From: GAS188 sp044445965
GTDB lineage: Bacteria; Pseudomonadota; Alphaproteobacteria; Rhizobiales; Beijerinckiaceae
Assembly: GCA_044445965.1 (NCBI GenBank)
Contig: JBIOEJ010000038.1
Location: 1-43,025 of the forward strand
Direction of reading: 5' to 3'
Length of the DNA: 43,025 nt
How positions within the stretch are numbered: the stretch's first letter is position 1; every line of letters starts with the position of its first letter. Below are positions 1 through 6,102 of the stretch, one piece after another. Under the pieces are notes generated by a model. That model made no database searches. It saw only the letters and a program-made list of their open reading frames with translations, and had not been told where the DNA came from. Made by a program: the position numbers and the translations under genes.

Positions 1-174
1 GGGGCGGTGGCGGGAGGCGCGGTGGGAGCAGCCGTTGGCGGCCCGGTCGGCTTGCTGGTCGGGGCCGGAGCCGGCGCCATCTTCGGCGATGTGGCGACGC
101 CGCGGCGCTATTACTACCGGCCCGTTTATTACCGCCATCGCTATCACCCCTATCATCGCTACTACCGCTATTGA
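1..174 (+). CDS. Gly-zipper, Tyr/Arg/His-rich protein (5' end missing)
   Basis: The frame is open from the first base, so the N-terminus lies outside the window; 57 residues and a TGA stop are visible. The first 30 or so residues are almost only Gly, Ala and Val with small-residue spacing typical of glycine-zipper membrane segments. The tail is packed with Tyr, Arg and His (RRYYYRPVYYRHRY). A complete protein of the same style lies at 25471-25779. Such small exported proteins are common in Hyphomicrobiales and their role is unknown. Identity as a coding gene is likely from the composition; function is not assigned. Confidence 0.6.
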   Translation, partial: GAVAGGAVGAAVGGPVGLLVGAGAGAIFGDVATPRRYYYRPVYYRHRYHPYHRYYRY

Positions 175-267
175 CGCCGTCCCGTGGGAAAACCACTCGA
201 CGTCCGCGCCGTTGAAACCCAGGCGCGGACGCCTGCGATGATTGCCTTCAAGAAACTTCGCTCCGCC

Positions 268-296
268 GTTGGAACCATATCGAAGCTCCGCCATTT
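268..296 (+). promoter_or_regulatory. Putative sigma32 (RpoH) promoter of hsp20
   Basis: GTTGGAA at 268-274 and CGCCATTT at 289-296 match the heat-shock promoter pattern CTTGAAA / CCCCATnT closely. The 14-base spacer is within the usual 11-16. A start of transcription near 303 would give a leader of about 66 bases that is almost exactly the hairpin described in the next entry. Read by eye, without a score. Confidence 0.45.
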
Positions 297-311
297 TCCT
301 CACATCCCGCA

Positions 312-363
312 CCTTTCGCGGTGAACGAGGCTGGGCACCGCTGGGTGCACACGCGAAAGGAGA
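312..363 (+). promoter_or_regulatory. Candidate RNA thermometer in the hsp20 leader
   Basis: CCTTTCGCG (312-320) is perfectly complementary to CGCGAAAGG (352-360). The right arm includes most of the ribosome binding site AAAGGAGA (356-363), which sits just before the ATG at 369. Between the arms, GCACC (335-339) can pair with GGTGC (344-348), giving a stacked two-stem hairpin. Hiding the binding site in a helix that melts with heat is how ROSE and fourU elements control small heat-shock genes, and ROSE elements are typical of rhizobial hsp20 genes. The sequence does not match the ROSE consensus as I remember it, so this may be a variant. Confidence 0.5.
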
Positions 364-368
364 CCGAA

Positions 369-878
369 ATGGCATTCAACGATATGATCCCCTGGAGGAC
401 CAGCCGTGCCCCCGTACATCGTGAACAGGAGCCCTTCAACTCCCTGCAACGGGAGATGAACAGGTTGTTCGAGGATTTCTGGGGCGGCTTGGGGCCGCGC
501 CTTCCTTCTTCGACCGGGATGAACCTTCTCTCTCCGAGCGTCGATGTGCACGAGACCGATCCGGCCTATCGGGTTACGGTCGAGCTGCCCGGCCTCAACG
601 AGGAGGATGTCGAGATCAATCTGCGCGACAACAGCCTCATCATCAGCGGCGAGAAAAAATCCGAGCATGAGGAGAAGGAGGATGGCCGCCATTACAGCGA
701 GCGCAGCTATGGCCGCTTCCAGCGCGTCATCCCCTTCGCCGCCGAGGTCGACGCCGACAAGGTCCAGGCAATGTTCCAAAAAGGCGTGCTGACGATCGAC
801 CTTCCCAAGAACGCCAAGGCGCAGGACAAGACGCGCCGCATCCAGATCAATTCCGACAAACGGCATTCGCGCCATTAG
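369..878 (+). CDS. Small heat shock protein, Hsp20/alpha-crystallin family
   Basis: A 169-residue cytoplasmic holdase chaperone that binds unfolding proteins in large oligomers. The alpha-crystallin domain runs from about residue 55 to 150 (SVDVHETDPAYRVTVELPG onward) and ends with GVLTIDLPK, the family's GVLTxxxPK signature; a short N-terminal arm contains the FEDFW segment. An upstream in-frame ATG at 321 is possible. The ATG at 369 is preferred because AAAGGAGA lies right before it and because 321 falls inside the leader hairpin. The gene stands alone between a Tyr-rich protein and a convergent DUF2244 gene. The sigma32-like promoter and hairpin leader suggest heat control at two levels. 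Confidence 0.93.
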   Translation: MAFNDMIPWRTSRAPVHREQEPFNSLQREMNRLFEDFWGGLGPRLPSSTGMNLLSPSVDVHETDPAYRVTVELPGLNEEDVEINLRDNSLIISGEKKSEHEEKEDGRHYSERSYGRFQRVIPFAAEVDADKVQAMFQKGVLTIDLPKNAKAQDKTRRIQINSDKRHSRH

Positions 879-918
879 CGGCCGCGCATTGCCCGGGAAG
901 GGAAGCCGTAACGACTTG

Positions 919-1446
919 TCAGCGCGGGCCGAAATCCGGCCCGCGCTTCGCCTTGCTCAAGGCGGCGCCCAGCGCGTCCGCGAGATCGCGGCGCTGCGGC
1001 GGCGCGAGGAACTCGCCGATCGGCACGGTTTGAGGCCCCGACACCACGCATAGGCGCCGCGCCCCGAAATCCTCGTCCTCGTCGAGCGAAAGCCGCGCCC
1101 ACAGCGGGTTGAAGCGCCACTCCGCCGTCTCGCCGCGATAGGTGATCTTGCGCAGCAACAGCTCGACATAAGTGAGCCGCACCCGCTCCTCGACGCGCGC
1201 CCGCCGATAATTGATCTTGAAGGCGATGAACAGCGCGAGCACGTCGAGCCCGTAGAAGCCGGCGACCGGCCAGGCGCCGAACACGATGAAGGGGATGCTC
1301 GAAAACACCGCCGAGAGGCAGCACAGCGTCATCATCAGGCGAAAGCCTTCCCGCCCCAATGACCGGTGAGGGGTGAGCGTCGCCTCGAAGACGGTTTCGT
1401 CCGCGCCTGTGGGCATTTGCGGCCTTGCCTCGCGCCCCTCGAACAT
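919..1446 (-). CDS. DUF2244 family membrane protein
   Basis: A 175-residue protein recognised as DUF2244: an N-terminal soluble stretch with the HRSLGREGFRLMM segment, two close membrane helices (about residues 38-60 and 62-80), then a basic turn (INYRRARVEERVRL) and a C-terminal domain that reads like a PH-type fold (ITYRGETAEWRFNPLWARL). In many alphaproteobacteria this family sits beside nth or cytochrome oxidase genes; its function is unknown. It is transcribed divergently from nth, with only 38 bases between the two start codons, so they probably share a promoter region. The start is the ATG at 1446. Confidence 0.8.
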   Translation of the reverse strand: MFEGREARPQMPTGADETVFEATLTPHRSLGREGFRLMMTLCCLSAVFSSIPFIVFGAWPVAGFYGLDVLALFIAFKINYRRARVEERVRLTYVELLLRKITYRGETAEWRFNPLWARLSLDEDEDFGARRLCVVSGPQTVPIGEFLAPPQRRDLADALGAALSKAKRGPDFGPR

Positions 1447-1484
1447 CTTGCTCGCTGGGGGGCTTGCCCTGTTATATCGCTTTC

Positions 1485-2213
1485 ATGCGCGCTCGAACAA
1501 CGAAGACGGCGAAGGCCAGACCTCACAAGGCTGCGACCAACCGACACAAAGGTGGCGCCGTGAAGCGGCTGCGGCCGGAAGCCGTGGAGACGATCTTCGC
1601 GCGCCTCGCGGCGCTCGATCCGGAGCCGACGACGGAACTCGCTCACGGGAATATCTATACGCTTCTGGTGGCCGTGGTGCTGTCGGCGCAGGCGACCGAT
1701 GCCGGCGTCAACAAGGCGACGAAGACGCTGTTCCCGAAGGCCGATACGCCCGCCAAGATGGTCGCGCTCGGCGAGGAAGCCTTGCGCGAGGCGATCAAGA
1801 CCGTCGGGCTCTATCGCACCAAGGCGAAGAACGTGATCGCTCTGTCGAAGATGCTGATCGAGCGACATGCCGGCGAAGTGCCGCACAGCCGCGAGGCGCT
1901 GGAAGCCCTGCCGGGCGTCGGCCGCAAGACCGCCAATGTGGTCTTGAACGTGGCTTTCGGCGAAGAGACGATCGCGGTCGACACGCATATCTTCCGGGTC
2001 GCCAATCGGCTGCGGCTCGCTCCCGGACGCACGCCCCTCGAGGTGGAACAAGGGCTTGAGCACGTGGTGCCGGCGCGCTATAAGCGCCATGCGCATCATT
2101 GGCTGATCCTGCATGGGCGCTATGTCTGCGTGGCGCGCACGCCCAAATGCCCGCTCTGCCCGATCGCGGATCTGTGCCCCTATGAGCCGAAGACGCGGGC
2201 GGCGAGCGGCTGA
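1485..2213 (+). CDS. nth: Endonuclease III (DNA glycosylase/AP lyase)
   Basis: Removes oxidised pyrimidines from DNA and cuts the resulting abasic site in base-excision repair. The helix-hairpin-helix LPGVGRKTANVVLN carries the catalytic Lys (about residue 148), followed by the catalytic Asp in AVDTHIF (about 166). The C-terminal CVARTPKCPLCPIADLC has the C-X6-C-X2-C-X5-C spacing of the [4Fe-4S] cluster. With the ATG at 1485 the protein has 242 residues, with a basic N-terminal tail somewhat longer than the E. coli enzyme. A TTG at 1425 would overlap the divergent DUF2244 start and is less likely. Confidence 0.95.
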   Translation: MRARTTKTAKARPHKAATNRHKGGAVKRLRPEAVETIFARLAALDPEPTTELAHGNIYTLLVAVVLSAQATDAGVNKATKTLFPKADTPAKMVALGEEALREAIKTVGLYRTKAKNVIALSKMLIERHAGEVPHSREALEALPGVGRKTANVVLNVAFGEETIAVDTHIFRVANRLRLAPGRTPLEVEQGLEHVVPARYKRHAHHWLILHGRYVCVARTPKCPLCPIADLCPYEPKTRAASG

Positions 2214-2218
2214 TCTGA

Positions 2219-2307
2219 AATACGGAGGACAGACGACAGGGAACAGAAGAGCCGGCGACAGAATTTGTTCCTCCGTCCTCCGTCCTCTGTCGTCCGTCTT
2301 CAGTCCT
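2219..2307. repeat. Low-complexity inverted repeat between convergent nth and maeB
   Basis: A purine-rich arm (GGAGGACAGACGACAG, near 2224) faces a pyrimidine-rich arm (CTCCGTCCTCCGTCCTCTG and onward, near 2272-2307) built from degenerate GGACGGA-type units. The arms can pair into an imperfect hairpin between two genes that end towards each other, so it may stop transcription in both directions. The last codons of maeB (ETED) lie inside it. A similar arrangement occurs at 7873-7965. Confidence 0.4.
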
Positions 2308-4591
2308 CGGTCTCGAGCGATTGCGCCTCGACGACCGCGACCGCCGTCATGTTGACGATGCCGCGCGGCGTGACCGAGGGCGAGAGGATATGGGCGGGTT
2401 TTGCCGTACCCATGAGGATCGGGCCGACCGGCAAGGCATCCGCCAGGACCTTGATCAGCGAGAAGGCGATATTGGCGGCGTCGAGATTGGGCATGATCAG
2501 GACATTCGCCTCTCCGGTGAAGCGAGCCTTGGGCAGGACCTGCTCGCGGAGCACTTCCGAGAGCGCGGTATCGGCCTGCATCTCGCCGTCGATCTCGAGA
2601 TCGGGCTGCATCGAGCGCACCAGCGCCAGCGCCTGGCGCATCTTCACGGCGGAGGGCGTATCGGCGGCGCCGAAATCGGAATGCGAGAGCAAGGCGAGCT
2701 TCGGGACGAGCCCGAAGCGACGCACATGCGAGGCGCATTGGATCGCCATGTCGGCGATCTCTTCCGCGTTCGGATCATGGCGCACATGCGTGTCGGCAAG
2801 GAAGTAGGCGCCCTTCGAGGTGATGACGAGGCTCATCGCGGAGAGCCCGCGCATGCCGGGCCCAAGGCCGATGATGTCGCGGATATGGCGGATGCGCGAG
2901 GGGAAGCGACCCTCGAGCCCGCACAGCATCGCATCGGCATCGCCGCGCGCCACGGCGAGCGCCGCGATCACCGTGGCATTGGTGCGCACCAGCGTGCGCG
3001 CGGCATCCGGCGTGATGCCGGAACGCCCCGCGAGCCTGACATATTCGGCGACATAATCGCGATAGCGCGGATCATCGTCCGGATTGACGAGCTCGAAATC
3101 CTTGCCGGGCCGCGCCGACAGACCGAAGCGCTTGAGGCGCGCCTCCACCACCGCGGGACGCCCGATCAGGATCGGCTTGGCGAGCCCTTCCTCGACCACG
3201 ACCTGAGTCGCACGCAGCACCCGCTCATCCTCGCCATCCGCGTAAATCACCCGCCGCAGGCTCTCCTTGCAGCGCTGGAAGAGCGGCTTCATGATGAAGC
3301 CCGAGCGGAAGACGAAGCGCGACAGCTGGTCTTTATAGGCCTCCATGTCGGCGATCGGGTGGCGCGCCACACCCGAATCCATCGCGGCCTTGGCGACGGC
3401 CGGCGCGATCCACAAGATGAGGCGCGGATCGAAGGGGCTCGGGATCAGGGATTGTGCGCCGAAGCTGCGCGCCTCCCCGCCGATGGCCCGCGCCACCACG
3501 TCCGACGGCGTCATGCGCGCGAGCTCGGCGATGGCGCGCACCGCGGCGAGCTTCATCTCCTCGTTGATGGTGGTCGCCCCCGCATCGAGCGCCCCGCGGA
3601 AGATATAGGGAAAGCACAGCACGTTGTTGACCTGGTTCGGATAGTCCGAACGGCCGGTGCAGATCATGGCGTCGGGCTTCGCCTTCAGCGCCTCTTCGGG
3701 GAGGATTTCCGGGTAGGGATTGGCAAGCGCGAGGATGAGCGGCTTCCCGCCCATCCTCGCCACCATCTCGCGCTTGAGCACCCCGCCTGCCGAGAGTCCG
3801 AGGAACACATCGGCTCCGGGGATGACATCGGCGAGGAGGCGCGCATCCGTCTTCTGCGCATAGACCGATTTCCAGCGGTCCATCAGCTTCTCGCGGCCTT
3901 GATAGACGACGCCCTCGATATCGCAGACGAAGATGTTCTCGCGTCTGGCGCCGAGCGAGACCAGAAGGTTGAGGCAGGCGAGCGCGGCGGCGCCGGCGCC
4001 GGAGGCCACGACCTTGACGGCGTCGAGCCTCTTGCCGGCGATCTCGAGCCCGTTCAGCACCGCGGCCGCGACGATGATCGCCGTGCCGTGCTGATCGTCA
4101 TGGAAGACCGGAATCTTCATGCGAGCCCGCGCGCGCTCCTCGACCTCGAAGCATTCGGGCGCCTTGATGTCCTCGAGATTGATGCCGCCGAAGGTCGGTT
4201 CGAGCGACACGATGATGTCGACCAGTTTCTCGATATTGGTCTCGTTCACTTCGATGTCGAAGCAATCAAGGCCCGCGAATTTCTTGAAGAGAACCGCCTT
4301 GCCTTCCATCACGGGCTTCGAGGCGAGCGGCCCGATGGCGCCGAGGCCGAGCACGGCCGTGCCGTTCGACAGCACGGCGACGAGGTTCTGACGGGCGGTG
4401 AAGCTCGAGGCTTCGTTGGGATCGGCGGCGATGGCCTCGCAGGGCGCCGCCACTCCAGGCGAGTAGGCGAGAGCGAGGTCGCGCTGATTGCCGAGCGGCT
4501 TCGTGGCATGGATCTCGAGCTTGCCCGGCCGCGGTTGGCGATGATAGGCGAGCGCGCTCGCGCGCAGATCCTCGGACATCGTCATCGGCAT
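2300..4591 (-). CDS. maeB: NADP-dependent malic enzyme with C-terminal phosphotransacetylase-like domain
   Basis: Converts malate to pyruvate and CO2 with reduction of NADP, linking the citric acid cycle to pyruvate. The N-terminal part has the malic signature (RDLALAYSPGVAAPC, then FDIEVNETN), followed by a Rossmann region (VVASGAGAAALACLN). From about residue 430 to the end is a phosphate acetyl/butyryl transferase-like domain, usually regulatory in these enzymes. Total length is about 763 residues, normal for the two-domain MaeB form. The start is uncertain: ATG at 4591 has a GAGG nine bases upstream and gives the usual N-terminus; ATG at 4630 or TTG at 4654 would add 13-21 residues. Two operator-like palindromes lie at 4661-4700. 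Confidence 0.93.
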   Translation of the reverse strand: MPMTMSEDLRASALAYHRQPRPGKLEIHATKPLGNQRDLALAYSPGVAAPCEAIAADPNEASSFTARQNLVAVLSNGTAVLGLGAIGPLASKPVMEGKAVLFKKFAGLDCFDIEVNETNIEKLVDIIVSLEPTFGGINLEDIKAPECFEVEERARARMKIPVFHDDQHGTAIIVAAAVLNGLEIAGKRLDAVKVVASGAGAAALACLNLLVSLGARRENIFVCDIEGVVYQGREKLMDRWKSVYAQKTDARLLADVIPGADVFLGLSAGGVLKREMVARMGGKPLILALANPYPEILPEEALKAKPDAMICTGRSDYPNQVNNVLCFPYIFRGALDAGATTINEEMKLAAVRAIAELARMTPSDVVARAIGGEARSFGAQSLIPSPFDPRLILWIAPAVAKAAMDSGVARHPIADMEAYKDQLSRFVFRSGFIMKPLFQRCKESLRRVIYADGEDERVLRATQVVVEEGLAKPILIGRPAVVEARLKRFGLSARPGKDFELVNPDDDPRYRDYVAEYVRLAGRSGITPDAARTLVRTNATVIAALAVARGDADAMLCGLEGRFPSRIRHIRDIIGLGPGMRGLSAMSLVITSKGAYFLADTHVRHDPNAEEIADMAIQCASHVRRFGLVPKLALLSHSDFGAADTPSAVKMRQALALVRSMQPDLEIDGEMQADTALSEVLREQVLPKARFTGEANVLIMPNLDAANIAFSLIKVLADALPVGPILMGTAKPAHILSPSVTPRGIVNMTAVAVVEAQSLETED

Positions 4592-4660
4592 TGGCCGCAA
4601 CCTCGTTCCCTCGTCGTCTCGAACTAGCATGAAACGAGAGGAGCGAGCGAGCAAGGCGAC

Positions 4661-4700
4661 TGTAAAATTGTATTTTACATATGGAAAATAGCGTTTTACA
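4661..4700 (-). promoter_or_regulatory. Two tandem operator-like palindromes upstream of maeB
   Basis: TGTAAAATTGTATTTTACA at 4661-4679 is a perfect palindrome with 8-base arms. A second copy, TGGAAAATAGCGTTTTACA at 4682-4700, keeps most of both arms. The copies start 21 bases apart, two turns of the helix, as expected for cooperative binding of dimers. They are AT-rich islands in GC-rich DNA and lie 70-110 bases upstream of the chosen maeB start, so a maeB regulator is the simplest reading. The cognate regulator is not in the window and I do not recognise the motif with certainty. Confidence 0.55.
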
Positions 4701-4710
4701 TCCGCCGCTG

Positions 4711-4807
4711 ACTCGATGTCCCAGGGCCATGATCGTCAGTTCGGCGGGTCATCTTCCGTTTCGACGACGGCGAAGCCTCGGACGTCGACCTCGTGGACTA
4801 TGACTGA
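4711..4807 (+). pseudogene. Remnant of a HigB-type toxin gene
   Basis: Reading from 4748 gives VIFRFDDGEASDVDLVDYD and a stop at 4805-4807, which matches the conserved C-terminus of HigB/RelE-like toxins (RxxFRFxxGxAxDVxxxDYH). There is no start codon in that frame and a stop at 4730 cuts it. In another frame just upstream HDRQF (near 4727-4743) fits the preceding HigB stretch, implying a net two-base shift near 4744-4748. Nothing recognisable remains of the N-terminal two thirds. The stop lies 12 bases before higA, the normal higB-higA order. Assigned from family knowledge; no search was possible. Confidence 0.6.
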
Positions 4808-4819
4808 AGGAGGAGAAAA

Positions 4820-5110
4820 ATGCCGATCAAGAATCCCCCTCACCCGGGGCAAATGATTGGCGACAGCCTGGACGAAATGGGCGTATCGATCGTCGATGCC
4901 GCCAAGGCGATCGGCGTCACGCGGCAGCAGCTTCACAACCTTATCGCGGGCCGGTGCTCGATCATGCCCGAAATGGCCTACCGCCTCGAAAAGGCGCTTG
5001 GCAGCACGGCCGACACCTGGTTGCGCATGCAAGCCAACTACGACCTGGCACAGGTTCGCGCACGCGCCGCGTCGATCAAGGTCGGACGGTTGGCCCCGAA
5101 GGTCGCCTAG
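4820..5110 (+). CDS. higA: HigA family antitoxin (XRE-type)
   Basis: A 96-residue DNA-binding antitoxin. It shows the family pattern: HPGQMIGDSLDEMGVS at the N-terminus, a helix-turn-helix (DAAKAIGVTRQQLHNLIAGR, about residues 26-45), then ISPEMA-like SIMPEMAYRLEKALG and the TADTWLRMQANYDLAQ segment. The start is fixed by the strong GAAGGAGGAG just upstream. Its toxin partner appears destroyed (4711-4807), leaving an orphan antitoxin that may persist as a simple repressor or as protection against related toxins. Its TAG stop is formed by the CTAG end of repeat R1, so the present C-terminus may have been set by that insertion. Confidence 0.9.
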   Translation: MPIKNPPHPGQMIGDSLDEMGVSIVDAAKAIGVTRQQLHNLIAGRCSIMPEMAYRLEKALGSTADTWLRMQANYDLAQVRARAASIKVGRLAPKVA

Positions 5111-5275
5111 TGCAGCGAATCCGAAATTCGCATCACCTTGGAGCAACGCGCGGAGCGAATTTCGGATTCAAGAGCTGCCCTAGCAAGTTATTGTTTCTAG
5201 TGTGGTTTTAGAATTTGAAGTCCCTACCGCGCGCATGCCATCCAGGTGATGGGAACTGCAAATTCACCACACTAG
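5107..5275 (+). repeat. Repeat R1, copy 1: double-palindrome element
   Basis: Two hairpins lie side by side. The first has arms GCAGCGAATCCGAAATTCGC and GCGAATTTCGGATTC..GCTGC (about 5111-5177). The second has arms TAGTGTGGTTTTAGAATTTG and CAAATTCACCACACTA (about 5199-5274). The spacer is AGCAAGTTATTGTTT. CTAG occurs at both outer ends and beside the spacer. A near-identical copy in opposite orientation is at 21708-21875; by eye they differ by about 14 substitutions and one single-base indel. No coding capacity. The architecture recalls the two-palindrome RIME elements of rhizobia, but I do not recognise the sequence. Confidence 0.85.
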
Positions 5276-5355
5276 GATTTTTCGAAGCGTCCAATATATG
5301 AATGCTCGACACTCGAGCTTGCGGCTCGGACGGCGCGCCTACCAGGGGAAGCTGA

Positions 5356-6099
5356 ATGTCGAACGAGGTGGTGAACAAAGCGCTCTGGTGGCTGTGTCTC
5401 GTGATCGCGCCGGCAGTGCTTGCCGGCGTCGAGCTTTTCCACCCGGCGGGTTTCACTCGCGAGCCCGGCATGTTCCAATTCCTTTCCCAGCCGATGCCGA
5501 GCGATTCCCATCACATGGCGCTCGCCTATTCCGGCCCGCAATGGTGGTTCGTGCTGCACATGATCCAGACGCCGATGGTCGGGCTGGTATCGGTCGGCCT
5601 GTGCCTGCTCGTCGGGCGGGTTCGTGAAACGGACGCAGCGGTTGCCGTCGCCCTCGCCTGGCTGTCGCGGGCCGCGACGCTCGTCTTCCTGCTCTACTAC
5701 ACCGCTCTCGACTCGATCGGTGGCACCGGGCTCGGGCGCTTGATCCTCAATACGCAAGCACTCGCCGACAGCGGCCAGCTCACGCCCGAGCAGGTCGAGG
5801 GGATAAGCCGGCTGCTGAACGTCAACTGGACTGACCCGTGGGTCGGCGGTGTCGGCTCCTTCATCAGCCAGACCGGCTCTTGGGCGGTCTTCGCTTCCGC
5901 GCTTTTCGCCGCCGCAGCCTTGCTCCTGGCACGCAGAGCGCCATGGCCGCCTTTGATCGTGCTCGTGGGATTCGGATGGGAGCTGCAGACAAGCCATGCG
6001 AGCCCACATGGCCCTATTGCGTTCGGTCTGCTGATCGTTGCGGCGCTGTGGCTATGGTTTGCGGATTTCCGTACTGCTGAGCAAACTGGCACGGAATAA
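5356..6099 (+). CDS. Multi-pass membrane protein of unknown function
   Basis: A 247-residue protein with about five or six hydrophobic segments: residues 8-27, 62-88, 93-115, 170-192, 195-210 and 218-238. The start at 5356 follows AGGGGAAG. Conserved-looking polar stretches between helices include GPQWWFVLHMIQTP and the loop NVNWTDPWVGGVGSFISQTGS. I do not recognise the family with certainty. It ends 3 bases before the gamma-glutamyltransferase start, so the two are probably co-transcribed, but nothing in the sequence links their roles. Repeat R1 lies 80 bases upstream. Confidence 0.8.
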   Translation: MSNEVVNKALWWLCLVIAPAVLAGVELFHPAGFTREPGMFQFLSQPMPSDSHHMALAYSGPQWWFVLHMIQTPMVGLVSVGLCLLVGRVRETDAAVAVALAWLSRAATLVFLLYYTALDSIGGTGLGRLILNTQALADSGQLTPEQVEGISRLLNVNWTDPWVGGVGSFISQTGSWAVFASALFAAAALLLARRAPWPPLIVLVGFGWELQTSHASPHGPIAFGLLIVAALWLWFADFRTAEQTGTE

Positions 6100-6102
6100 C
6101 CC

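Noticed and set aside
2321..4627. A 768-codon open frame on the plus strand opposite maeB
   Set aside because: It is the complement of a well-supported gene, has biased Arg/Asp/His-rich composition typical of antisense frames in GC-rich DNA, and shows no domain.
5107..5275. Transposon with terminal inverted repeats
   Set aside because: The two outer ends of the element are not inverted copies of each other; each half is its own palindrome, and copy 2 lacks the distal CTAG, so no target duplication is supported.
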